Below are positions 1 through 8,430 of a stretch of DNA of 64,000 bases, piece after piece. Below the pieces are notes generated by a model, which saw nothing but the letters and a program-made list of their open reading frames with translations, was not told the origin of the DNA and ran no database searches. A program made the position numbers and the translations under genes. Each line of letters begins with the position of its first letter. Position 1 is the first letter of the stretch. Source of the stretch: an uncultured Novosphingobium sp. (GTDB lineage Bacteria > Pseudomonadota > Alphaproteobacteria > Sphingomonadales > Sphingomonadaceae); NCBI GenBank assembly GCA_946886075.1, contig CAMPHR010000010.1, positions 31,861 to 95,860 on the forward strand. Direction: 5' to 3'.

Positions 1-1225
1 GCCAGCCTGCAAAGCCGTTGAGGCCGAACATGCCGCCCAGCATCGCCGTGCCCGACGCGAAGCTTTCGGCGCGGAAGAATACCCAGGCGATGATCACGCT
101 GAAGAAAGTGAGGGCGGTCGAGGCGAGGACGCCAGCAGCGCCCCAGGATGACAGGGCAAGCCGCGTGGACAGCGATCGCCATGCATGATTGATGATCAGA
201 TAGGACCCATGCAGCGCGCCCCAGAAGACGAAGGTCCAGTTCGCACCATGCCACAGTCCGCCCAGCAACATGGTGAGCAGCAGGTTGACATAGCGCCGTC
301 CGGGACCCTTCCGATTGCCGCCAAGCGCGATGTAGAGATATTCCCGCAGGAAAGCCGACAGGGTCATGTGCCAGCGGCGCCAGAAATCGACGATGCTGCG
401 CGCCTTGTAGGGCGAGTTGAAGTTGAACGGCAACTGTACGCCGAAGAACAACGACAGCCCGATCGCCATGTCGCAATAGCCGGAAAAGTCGAAGTAGATT
501 TGGAATGTGTAGCAGAGCGCGCCGACCCATGAGACGGCGAAATCAGGCGCGAAGCCTTTAAGCGACGCGTTGAATATCGCGTCCGCATACAGGGCAAAGC
601 CGTCCGCGAGCACGACCTTCTTGATGAGGCCGATGAGAAAAAAGACTGTCCCCAGCGCAGCTCCGCGCGCGGTGGGGCGGAATATCGCCCTCGATTCAAA
701 TTGCGGCATCATCGACTTGTGATGGATGATGGGTCCCGCGATCAGATGGGGGAAGTAGCTGACGAAAAGGACGTAATTGGTGAAATTATACTCCTTCGCC
801 TCACCGCGATAGGCATCGACGAGGAAGGCGATCTGCGTGAAGGTGTAGAAGGATATGCCGATGGGCAGGACAATATAGCCGACGGCGAAATCCAGTCCCG
901 TCAACGCATCGAAATTGTTCGCGATGAAGGTCGCATATTTGAAATAGCCAAGCGCGCAGAGATCGACCGCGATGCCCGCTTGCATGATGCGAAGGGCCGC
1001 CTTGCGCGTCTGGGACTTCACGATGGCGCAGCCGCAAAGATAGTTGAAGACGATCGATCCGATCAGCAACCAGACGAAGCGCGCGTCCCACCAGATGTAG
1101 AAGAGCACCGAAGCCAGCGCCAGGAAGGCGCCGCGCCATTCGGGCCTGAATCGCCACAGCAGCAGGAAGCCGCACATGGTGAGGGGAAAGAAGCCGAACA
1201 GAAATTCATATGAATTGAAAAGCAT
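1..1225 (-). CDS. MBOAT family O-acyltransferase (AlgI-like), 3' end beyond the window
   Basis: Polytopic inner-membrane acyltransferase that would move acetyl or another acyl group across the membrane for decoration of the exopolysaccharide. The visible 408 codons begin at ATG 1225 (MLFNSYEFLF) behind a purine-rich GGTGAAGGGGGAGGC leader. AlgI-family marks are present: RRWHMTLSAFLREYLYI around residue 295 and the conserved histidine in LLGGLWHGANW around residue 330. The reading frame is still open at base 1, so the C-terminus is missing. AlgI-type enzymes usually work with a periplasmic AlgJ/AlgX-like partner; none is visible, and it could lie further left. Family assignment is firm; the acyl donor and acceptor are unknown. 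Confidence 0.9.
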   Translation of the reverse strand, partial: MLFNSYEFLFGFFPLTMCGFLLLWRFRPEWRGAFLALASVLFYIWWDARFVWLLIGSIVFNYLCGCAIVKSQTRKAALRIMQAGIAVDLCALGYFKYATFIANNFDALTGLDFAVGYIVLPIGISFYTFTQIAFLVDAYRGEAKEYNFTNYVLFVSYFPHLIAGPIIHHKSMMPQFESRAIFRPTARGAALGTVFFLIGLIKKVVLADGFALYADAIFNASLKGFAPDFAVSWVGALCYTFQIYFDFSGYCDMAIGLSLFFGVQLPFNFNSPYKARSIVDFWRRWHMTLSAFLREYLYIALGGNRKGPGRRYVNLLLTMLLGGLWHGANWTFVFWGALHGSYLIINHAWRSLSTRLALSSWGAAGVLASTALTFFSVIIAWVFFRAESFASGTAMLGGMFGLNGFAGW

Positions 1226-1415
1226 GCCTCCCCCTTCACCTAAGTTGTGGCCGACCGCTTCTCTCTGTCACCTGCGGGAACTGCATAACTTCATGTTAAA
1301 GTGGTCTTTCCCGGGCAGAAATCGTCCTTTTGGGGACATATCTTTTTCCCCATGCGGCCAGCGGTCCGGCGCTGTTCAAAGGATGGGCAAAGTCCTGCCC
1401 GTGCGGATGCAGGAG

Positions 1416-2756
1416 TCAGCTTTGCAGCGGTGGAAGGCGGCCGCGCATACCCCGGCGCTGCGCTGGCGAAGGCAGGAAGCGAGGGTCTATTACGCCCTGA
1501 CCGATCAGCGAGGGGCTGAGCGCCAGGAAAACGAACAGGAACCAGCATCGTCCATACACATGCGGCATCCCCATGACGGCATTGGCGAAGGCCACCAATA
1601 TCGTGATAGTCGTCAGCAGCACGAGCTTCCCATGTTTGCTGCGGTGCGCGGCGATGGCGACAAGCAGGGGAACGGCCAACAAAATGAGATAGCCCAGCAG
1701 TGACAGCCCGCCGCCTTCGTTGAGCAGCAGCAGGTAGAGATTATGGACAGGCAGGCCATAGCGGCTCTCCTGCCGATATTGGTCCGCGCCCAGGCCGATG
1801 ATGAGATTCTCATCGGCAATCTCCAGCGCTTCCCTGTTCAGCTCCTGCCGCGCCGCAAATGTCCCGGCACTGGACAGATCACCAGAGTTCATTGCCGAGA
1901 GAACACGGTTCTGGAAAGTCGATGGCAAATAATCCTGGCCGAATGTCAGAACCGCGCTGCTGAGCAAGGCGATGACGATCAAGGTTTTGAAATTACGTCT
2001 GCCGCCGAAGAATATGAGAGCAGCGGCGACCATGCTGTACAGACCGGTATTGGAGCTTGTGAGGATTATGCCCGTGATGAGAAGTGCGATACAAAACATC
2101 GCGGCCCATGTCCGCATCTGTTTTGATAGCAGCAGAAGCCAGACGAGCGGCAATGCCATGACGGTCAATACCGCCATTCCGTTGGGATTTCCGGCAAAAC
2201 CCTGCAATCGCTTGTTGCCGGTCACGACCGCCATCTGCTCTCTTTCGGCGCTGTAATGGCCGCTCAGATAGACGATGCCGCCGATGACGCACATCGTCAC
2301 CATGCCCCAGATACAGCATTTGATCAGCCGGACTGCTTCCTCCTCCGACCTGCGCAGCAGGACGAGCGGCACGATCAGATAAGCGAAGGAATATTGGGCG
2401 ATCAGCACTAGGCACCTGACGACGTCGCCCTTGAATACGCTGCCGATGAACAGGCCGCCGCTCAGCATCAGCAGGCCCAGCACCCATAGCCAGGTCAAGC
2501 TGGCGAAGGGGGTTGCTACTCTGCCCGATGCCACTCGGAGGAAAAAGGCGCCCGCGAACATGATGTCGCTTAGCGTTATGTAGACGTTGGGATGGCGGAA
2601 GGCGATGTAGGGGGCGAAAAACACCGCGCCCTGCAACAGGACAAATTCCCACCGGTGCAGTTCGTCCGTCCAGAACTGCGCCCCTTCCTGGGGAGGGCTC
2701 GCGCCATGGCCGCTAGGCGTTGGATAGTGGCTTGCCTGATAGTGACTGGTTTGCAC
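1416..2756 (-). CDS. O-antigen ligase / Wzy-type polysaccharide polymerase
   Basis: 446-residue polytopic membrane protein with about ten to twelve hydrophobic segments and a longer hydrophilic stretch near residues 290 to 335, the layout of the Wzy_C/O-antigen ligase family. The stretch containing GLGADQYRQESRYGLPVHNLYL, with a His-Asn pair before the next membrane segment, resembles the family's periplasmic loop. It would polymerise lipid-linked repeat units, or transfer the chain, on the periplasmic side. It lies between the MBOAT gene and the regulator, all on the minus strand. Sequence alone cannot separate polymerase from ligase. The presence of a Wzx-like flippase at 18.7 kb and no lipid A ligase context favours polymerase. 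Confidence 0.8.
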   Translation of the reverse strand: MQTSHYQASHYPTPSGHGASPPQEGAQFWTDELHRWEFVLLQGAVFFAPYIAFRHPNVYITLSDIMFAGAFFLRVASGRVATPFASLTWLWVLGLLMLSGGLFIGSVFKGDVVRCLVLIAQYSFAYLIVPLVLLRRSEEEAVRLIKCCIWGMVTMCVIGGIVYLSGHYSAEREQMAVVTGNKRLQGFAGNPNGMAVLTVMALPLVWLLLLSKQMRTWAAMFCIALLITGIILTSSNTGLYSMVAAALIFFGGRRNFKTLIVIALLSSAVLTFGQDYLPSTFQNRVLSAMNSGDLSSAGTFAARQELNREALEIADENLIIGLGADQYRQESRYGLPVHNLYLLLLNEGGGLSLLGYLILLAVPLLVAIAAHRSKHGKLVLLTTITILVAFANAVMGMPHVYGRCWFLFVFLALSPSLIGQGVIDPRFLPSPAQRRGMRGRLPPLQS

Positions 2757-2967
2757 GCCTGGCGCTCCGGCTCGGAATTACTGCCTGTTGGGCAGCTAGG
2801 ATGCAAATGTGACCTGGATTAGTCCATTGCACATAATGCCTGCGCGGCATTCAAAAGGGGCAGGGGGAATATCCGATCGGGTAAGGAAAAAGGGAATTAA
2901 AAACGGGAAAACTTTGCCCGACTTATGGCGACTTGTGTGAAGTGCAGCACCCCGGCTTCAGCCGCCC

Positions 2968-3738
2968 TCAGGCGTTTGCCGTGCAACTGGTCGCGGCGTT
3001 GCCGCTGCCCTTCACGGCGAGCGCCGCATGATCGATCTTGGTCGACGGCATTGCGGCGCGGGGGGATGGGGAACTGCCCTCGGCCATGCCGTGCAATCCC
3101 TGGCTCGCTGCCCATATGGCCGCCTGGGTGCGGTTCGACACGCGCAGCTTGCGCAGCACCGCCTTCACATGAACCTTGACCGTGGCCTCGCTGATCGAGA
3201 GTTGCCGCGAAATGACCTTGTTGGGCAACCCGGCAATCAGGCGCTGCAATATCTCCATTTCCCGTGCGGACAGATTCGCGCCGTCGATCGACACTGCGTT
3301 GGGCACCTCTTCGCAAGTCGCGGATTGATCAATCAGCTGCTGTGCCAGTTGTGACGGGAAGATCTTTTCGCCAAGCGCAATCAGGTCGAGATAGCCGGCC
3401 AGTCGCTCACAGGACAGGTCATTGATCAGATAACCTTCCGCGCCCGCCCGAAACGCGTCAAGCATGGTGTCGAAGTCGAACTTGTTGGCGAGAATCGCAA
3501 TGCGCGCGGCAGGGCATTGTTCACGTACTTCAGCGAGGGCGGCGCCGTTCCATTCCTTGTCCTGATCTTCGATGAGGAGCAGCAGACATGCCGGATCAGC
3601 CATCCCGGAAAAGCGGAACTCATCAAGCTTCGCGCCGGTATAGAGAATCTGGCGATGTTGCGAAGACAAAAGCCGCCGCAGGCCTTCCCTGACGATCGAA
3701 CTTCCGCCGACAAGCACGACATCTGAAACCGTTGTCAT
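2968..3738 (-). CDS. LuxR/NarL-type regulator with degenerate receiver domain
   Basis: 256 residues. Residues about 1 to 125 have a receiver-like fold pattern; residues about 150 to 215 are a GerE/LuxR helix-turn-helix (LSAREMEILQRL, then SEATVKVHVKAVLRKL). Key receiver residues are lost: the usual acidic pair is Gly11-Gly12 in VVLVGGSS, the phospho-acceptor position appears to be Glu57 in LLLIEDQ, and the conserved lysine of GYLLKD is Asn106 in GYLIND. No histidine kinase is nearby. It is divergent from the dehydratase gene across a 640-base gap and probably controls the polysaccharide locus. DNA binding is well supported; phosphorylation-independent action is inference. Confidence 0.85.
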   Translation of the reverse strand: MTTVSDVVLVGGSSIVREGLRRLLSSQHRQILYTGAKLDEFRFSGMADPACLLLLIEDQDKEWNGAALAEVREQCPAARIAILANKFDFDTMLDAFRAGAEGYLINDLSCERLAGYLDLIALGEKIFPSQLAQQLIDQSATCEEVPNAVSIDGANLSAREMEILQRLIAGLPNKVISRQLSISEATVKVHVKAVLRKLRVSNRTQAAIWAASQGLHGMAEGSSPSPRAAMPSTKIDHAALAVKGSGNAATSCTANA

Positions 3739-4380
3739 CGTTCGCCTCCCTCAACATCATCGGCGAGCCGTGATGGATTGAAATGCAAAAGCACTATCTG
3801 AAGGCGACCCCAATTTTATCGAGCGCGAGAGTATCACAAATGCCGATCTGAACAATAGGCGTAACATCCTGTAAAAATTTAACTTGCATGAAGAATGTTC
3901 ACGGGGCGGATTTCGTAACGGATTGTCTTTACACATATTTGGCAAAATAGCGGGATCAGTGCCTAGGATTGCGATTACGCGCCGGACCACCCGTGCGAGC
4001 CCGCAAAATGTCCGATTCGGTTCGCGGGGTTTCCCCGGAACACGCGCCCTGCCAAAGGCGGGCAGTGTAAATATCTGGCAAGATGAGCCTGTCATGATTG
4101 CCAGCCGCTGCTGTCAATTAGCCAAAAGATTTAATCCGACCTCATCCAGTAAATCATTCGGGCTGGCAAAGGCCGGAAATTCTGCTCCTTCGGCCATCAC
4201 CCGCGCCCGTTTCTGCCACAAGGGATGATAGCTGTCTGGTTCATTGCGGCCGGGACCCAAGTCGCTACCGTTTTGATGGTGACTTGGACAATCACGCCAT
4301 GACTCCCGCGAAAGACATGCCCGTCTTTCCGGCAGTGCACGATTGTCAAAGGTCTTGTCTTGAACCGCAAGGGTTTTGCT
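3739..4380. promoter_or_regulatory. Long divergent intergenic region of the polysaccharide locus
   Basis: A gap of about 640 bases between the minus-strand regulator and the plus-strand dehydratase. Translations in all frames look like non-coding sequence, with no family resemblance. It is more A+T-rich than its flanks, notably around 3860 to 3960 and 4060 to 4160. It must hold at least two divergent promoters and is the natural place for operators of the LuxR-type regulator. No clear inverted repeat or terminator was identified. Confidence 0.5.
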
Positions 4381-6462
4381 ATGGATGCGAGCACAGCGCC
4401 CGCTGGATCTGACCCAATTCTCGATGATGTCGAGGCTGCCCGCGCGGACGTGCCCGCTGGCGCGCCTGTCTGGGCGATATTGCTTCATGATCTGCTGACG
4501 CGGCCTACGGGCTTTCCGGGTCCTGCGCGCTTCGCCGCCTTGATGCTGATCGATGCATCCTTGATCCTGGTCACCTTGCTCGCCGTTGTGATGACCATGC
4601 CAGGGGCGGTCTCCTCGGCCTTTTACGATCGCCCAAGCCTGATGTTCTTCTTCAGCCTGGTGGCGGTATTCACCCTTTGCCTCACCGGCCTTTACTGGCG
4701 GAGCTGGCGCTTCCTCTCCTTTGGCGACGGCATCACCCTTTCGACGGCCGTGGCCGGAGGCGCGGCGGCTGCCTGGGGGATGTGCCTCATCCTATCTGCC
4801 AAGATCCGGGGCGCGCCGCTGGAAGCCGTGGGCTTTGCCCTGCTGCACTCTGCCTTGCTGCTGGTGGCGATGATCGGCGTGCGGACGCTGCGCCGTGGGC
4901 TGCGCGAATTTGCCCTGGCCCATATCGTCCCACCGGGCGGCGGCCACAATATCCTGCTGCTCGGCGAACTGGACTGGATCCGGTCGCTCATCGACATGCT
5001 GCGCGCCGAACGCACGAACCGGTTCAATGTCGTAGGCGCGCTGACCTTCGACAGCCGCGAGACGAGGCTGCAGATCGCGGGCATTCCTGTCCTTGGTTCA
5101 CCCGATAAACTGCCCCAGATCGTGGAGACGCTGGCGACGCGGGGCCTCAAGCCGGAAAGCCTCGTCATCCGGGGCGACAAGGCGATGCCCCGCCGCTCCT
5201 TCTCCCATCTGGTGAAGCTGGCCGATCAATGCGACCTCACCGTCGCCCACGCCAACGACCTTCAGAAAACGAAGGATGGCGAACCGCGCATCGAGATCAA
5301 GCAGTTCGAGCTTGCCGACCTGCTCGGCCGTCCTGAAGTGTCGCTCCAGCGCAATATCGTCGATCGGCTGATCCGGGGGCGCCGGATCCTGGTGACCGGG
5401 GCCGGGGGCACGATCGGCGGAGAGCTGGTGCGCCAGATCGCGACCTTCCGCCCGGCGGAGATCGTGCTGCTCGACCATTGCGAATTCAATCTCTACACGA
5501 TCGAGATGCAGGTGCGGGACAAGTTCCCCGAGATCATCTGCCGCCCTGAGCTTTGCTCGATCCGCGACCGCCCGGCGCTTAACGACGTGTTCCAGCGTCA
5601 TCAGCCCGAGGTCGTCTTTCACGCCGCCGCGCTCAAGCATGTGCCCATCGTGGAAGCCAATCCTTGCGAAGGCGCGCATACCAATGTGCTCGGCACCCGA
5701 AACGTGGCCGATGCCGTCTGTGCCCATGGTGCGCTGGCGATGATCCAGGTGTCCACGGACAAGGCGGTCAATCCCGTCGGCGTCATGGGCGCGACCAAGC
5801 GCCTGGGCGAGCTATATTGCCAGGCGCTTGACCTGATCGGGCAGTGCGACCCTGACAGCCCGCGCTTCATGACCGTGCGGTTCGGCAATGTGCTAGGCTC
5901 CAGCGGATCGCTCGTTCCCCTGCTGCAACAGCAGATGGCGGCGGGAAAGCCGCTCACCATCACCCATCCTGAGATCAAGCGCTATTTCATGACCGTGGGC
6001 GAAGCGGTGCAGCTTATCCTGCAAAGCAGCGCGCGGGCGATGGAAACCAACATCGACCGTGGCACGATCTTCGTCCTCGACATGGGCGAGCCGATCAAGA
6101 TCGTCGACATCGCGCGCCGGATGATCAGGCTGGCGGGGCTGCGCCCGGACATCGACGTGCCCATCAAGTTCGTCGGCCTGCGCCCGGGCGAGAAGCTTTA
6201 CGAGGAACTGTTCGACACCACCGAGGAACAGCTTCGCTCCACCATCCCGGGCGTGATCGAAGCCAGTCCTTGCCCCGTTCCGCTCGAAAAGCTGGTCAAT
6301 GCCTTCACCGAATTGGCGAGCCTCATCCATGCCCATGATGAGGATGGGGTCCGCGACCTGATGAAGGAATTGCTGCGCGCGCCTGCGCAATCGACTTGGG
6401 CCAAGACGCTGCGCGAGCTGACGCGGGAGATCGACCTGGTCGGCAAGGCTGCGAATGAATGA
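4381..6462 (+). CDS. Membrane-bound nucleotide-sugar 4,6-dehydratase (FlaA1/WbpM/PglF/CapD family)
   Basis: 693 residues from ATG 4381, chosen over an upstream in-frame TTG (4360) because AAGGG lies about 8 bases before it. The N-terminus (about 50 to 185) has four to five membrane segments. A first Rossmann-like domain follows (about 195 to 300), then the catalytic SDR domain with GAGGTIGGE near residue 338. The catalytic motifs are STDKA near 458 and MGATK near 469, so the usual YxxxK tyrosine is Met, the SMK arrangement known from WbpM-type long enzymes. Expected reaction: UDP-GlcNAc to the 4-keto-6-deoxy sugar. The next gene, overlapping at ATGA, is a DegT aminotransferase that would use this product. 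Confidence 0.93.
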   Translation: MDASTAPAGSDPILDDVEAARADVPAGAPVWAILLHDLLTRPTGFPGPARFAALMLIDASLILVTLLAVVMTMPGAVSSAFYDRPSLMFFFSLVAVFTLCLTGLYWRSWRFLSFGDGITLSTAVAGGAAAAWGMCLILSAKIRGAPLEAVGFALLHSALLLVAMIGVRTLRRGLREFALAHIVPPGGGHNILLLGELDWIRSLIDMLRAERTNRFNVVGALTFDSRETRLQIAGIPVLGSPDKLPQIVETLATRGLKPESLVIRGDKAMPRRSFSHLVKLADQCDLTVAHANDLQKTKDGEPRIEIKQFELADLLGRPEVSLQRNIVDRLIRGRRILVTGAGGTIGGELVRQIATFRPAEIVLLDHCEFNLYTIEMQVRDKFPEIICRPELCSIRDRPALNDVFQRHQPEVVFHAAALKHVPIVEANPCEGAHTNVLGTRNVADAVCAHGALAMIQVSTDKAVNPVGVMGATKRLGELYCQALDLIGQCDPDSPRFMTVRFGNVLGSSGSLVPLLQQQMAAGKPLTITHPEIKRYFMTVGEAVQLILQSSARAMETNIDRGTIFVLDMGEPIKIVDIARRMIRLAGLRPDIDVPIKFVGLRPGEKLYEELFDTTEEQLRSTIPGVIEASPCPVPLEKLVNAFTELASLIHAHDEDGVRDLMKELLRAPAQSTWAKTLRELTREIDLVGKAANE

Positions 6463-7793
6463 CGGACTGCGCTCCAGCCGTTCCGGCTCGTGGCCGTCCC
6501 AAGCTTCTGCGTGAGGGCTGGAAGTCGATGAACCAGATTGTCCCAAGTCGCGAAATGACCGATGCCGCCGCTCTGGCCCCGTCTTTTCCGCCGCCCGACC
6601 AGCGCTGGCCCCAATATGGGCAGGATGAGATCGAGGCGGTGGTCCATGTGCTGCAAAGCGGCCGGGTGAACTCACTGGTGCATGGCGATCAATGCCGCGC
6701 GTTCGAGCGTGAGTTCGCCAGCTATTGCGAGATGCCGCACGCCATTTCCCTGGCGAATGGCACGCTTGCGCTGGAGCTCGCCCTCCGCGCCCTTGGCGTG
6801 GGATCGGGCGATGAGGTCATCGTGCCCGCGCGCAGCTTCTTCGCGAGCGCTTCCGCCGTTGCTGCGGTGGGGGCTGTGCCGATATTCGCCGACATCGACC
6901 GGAACAGCCATACCATCGACCCCGCCGCCGTCGTGCCGCTCATCAACGAACGGACAAGCGCGATACTCTGCGTCCATCTTGCCGGCTGGCCGTGCGACAT
7001 GGACGCGCTGTCGGCGATCGCGGATCGGCACGGCCTATGGCTGGTCGAGGATTGCGCCCAGGCGCATGGTGCGGCGATCGGGGGGCGGAGGGTTGGGTCC
7101 TTCGGTCATGCCTCCGCCTTCTCCTTCTGCACAGACAAGATCATGTCGACGGGAGGCGAGGGCGGCATGTTGCTGCTGAAGGACGAGGCCCATTGGGAGC
7201 GCGCCTGGGCGTACAAGGACCATGGCAAGAATGTCGCGATGCTGAATGCCCCTGCGGCTGGCAATGCCTTCCGCTACTTGCACGAAAGTTTCGGCACCAA
7301 TTGGCGGCTGACGGAAATGCAAGCGGCGATCGGCCGCGTCCAACTGCGCAAGCTGCCCGGTTGGCTGGCGCGACGGCGGGCCAATGCCGCCATGCTGCGC
7401 GAGGGCTTGAGCGCTCATCCGCTCATCAAGCTTCCGCAGGTGCCCGATGGCGTGGAGCATGCCTGTTATAAATTCTACCTGCTGCTCGATCCGTCCGTGG
7501 ATCGGCCGGAGGTGATCGCTGCGCTTGCCCGGCGCGGAATACCGGCCGGGACTGGTTCCTGCCCGGATATGTCGCGCGAGCTTGCGGTGCGGAACAGCAA
7601 CCGGCCTAATATACGCCCTCTGCCCGTAGCCGCTGAAATAGGTGAGCGCAGCCTCATGCTTCCAGTGGACCATCTGCTGGACGAAGAAGCGATGCAGTTG
7701 ATGATCGACACTTTGCTCGAGGCGGTCGGTAGCGTCGGCAATGAAGTCCAGAAATTATCCTTACCGAACAAACAACTATCCAGCAGCAATTGA
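6459..7793 (+). CDS. DegT/DnrJ/EryC1/StrS family PLP-dependent sugar aminotransferase
   Basis: 444 residues from ATG 6459, which overlaps the dehydratase stop (ATGA). An alternative ATG at 6528 (421 residues), preceded by GAGGG, is equally plausible because the first 23 residues are not conserved-looking. The PLP lysine is visible in FCTDKIMSTGGEGG (Lys about 227), and the family aspartate in LVEDCAQAHGA. The enzyme should transaminate the 4-keto sugar made by the preceding dehydratase, as PglE follows PglF in bacillosamine synthesis. Adjacency and overlap support a shared pathway; the exact sugar is inferred. Confidence 0.92.
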   Translation: MTDCAPAVPARGRPKLLREGWKSMNQIVPSREMTDAAALAPSFPPPDQRWPQYGQDEIEAVVHVLQSGRVNSLVHGDQCRAFEREFASYCEMPHAISLANGTLALELALRALGVGSGDEVIVPARSFFASASAVAAVGAVPIFADIDRNSHTIDPAAVVPLINERTSAILCVHLAGWPCDMDALSAIADRHGLWLVEDCAQAHGAAIGGRRVGSFGHASAFSFCTDKIMSTGGEGGMLLLKDEAHWERAWAYKDHGKNVAMLNAPAAGNAFRYLHESFGTNWRLTEMQAAIGRVQLRKLPGWLARRRANAAMLREGLSAHPLIKLPQVPDGVEHACYKFYLLLDPSVDRPEVIAALARRGIPAGTGSCPDMSRELAVRNSNRPNIRPLPVAAEIGERSLMLPVDHLLDEEAMQLMIDTLLEAVGSVGNEVQKLSLPNKQLSSSN

Positions 7794-7863
7794 CTTCGCG
7801 TTATTTCTGTTCTGAAACTGAAACAAAAATGGCCAGAGATGGTCAGAGATATGGGAGGTGGTC

Positions 7864-8430
7864 ATGCGGATCGTCCAATCTTTCGGCATTTCCCTTATGC
7901 TGGCCCTTTCGGCCTGTGCAGGCTCCGTTTCCAATCTGCCTGCCCTTTCGACCGCCGATGCCAATCAGTACAGGTTGGGGCCTGGTGATGAACTGCGCGT
8001 CATCATCCCTGGCCTTACTGAAATAGAAAATGGCACCGCCTTCGTCGTGAACGATCGCGGGGAACTGACGCTGCCGCTGATGGGCGGGATTCCCGTCAAG
8101 GGATCGACAATCCCTGAACTGGAGCAGCGGGTGGCTGCATTGCTGGTGGAAAAGAGGCTGATGGTGTCGCCTGCCGTCAGTATCCAGCCCGTCCGGCTGC
8201 GGCCCATCTACATCCTTGGCGAAGTGCGCAGTCCCGGCGAATATCCTTACCGCCCCGGCATGACGGTCGTGACGGCAGTATCCGTCGCGGGCGGCTATAC
8301 CTTCCGCGCCAATCGCAACATGGTTGCGATCATCCGTCAGGTGGGTGGGCAGGCCTCCACCGCCAAAGCGTCGGAAAACACGCCGATCCAGCCGGGTGAC
8401 ACCATCAAAGTCGTGGAGAAATGGTTTTGA
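7864..8430 (+). CDS. Polysaccharide export (OPX, Wza-like) lipoprotein, short form
   Basis: 188 residues from ATG 7864, with GGGAGG 6 bases upstream; this beats an in-frame GTG at 7858. A lipoprotein signal ends in LALSAC (Cys18). The Poly_export domain starts at YRLGPGDELRV (about 37), and an SLBB domain follows at ILGEVRSPGEYPYRPGM (about 118 to 165). The protein stops directly after the single SLBB domain. It therefore lacks the further SLBB domains and the C-terminal amphipathic helix that forms the outer-membrane pore of E. coli Wza. The next gene overlaps it by 10 bases and encodes a beta-barrel, probably the missing outer-membrane channel. Confidence 0.92.
   Translation: MRIVQSFGISLMLALSACAGSVSNLPALSTADANQYRLGPGDELRVIIPGLTEIENGTAFVVNDRGELTLPLMGGIPVKGSTIPELEQRVAALLVEKRLMVSPAVSIQPVRLRPIYILGEVRSPGEYPYRPGMTVVTAVSVAGGYTFRANRNMVAIIRQVGGQASTAKASENTPIQPGDTIKVVEKWF

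Noticed and set aside
3884..4228. A 114-codon open frame in the divergent region before the dehydratase
   Set aside because: There is no ribosome site, the composition is poor, and it has no domain; it overlaps an equally unconvincing minus-strand frame.
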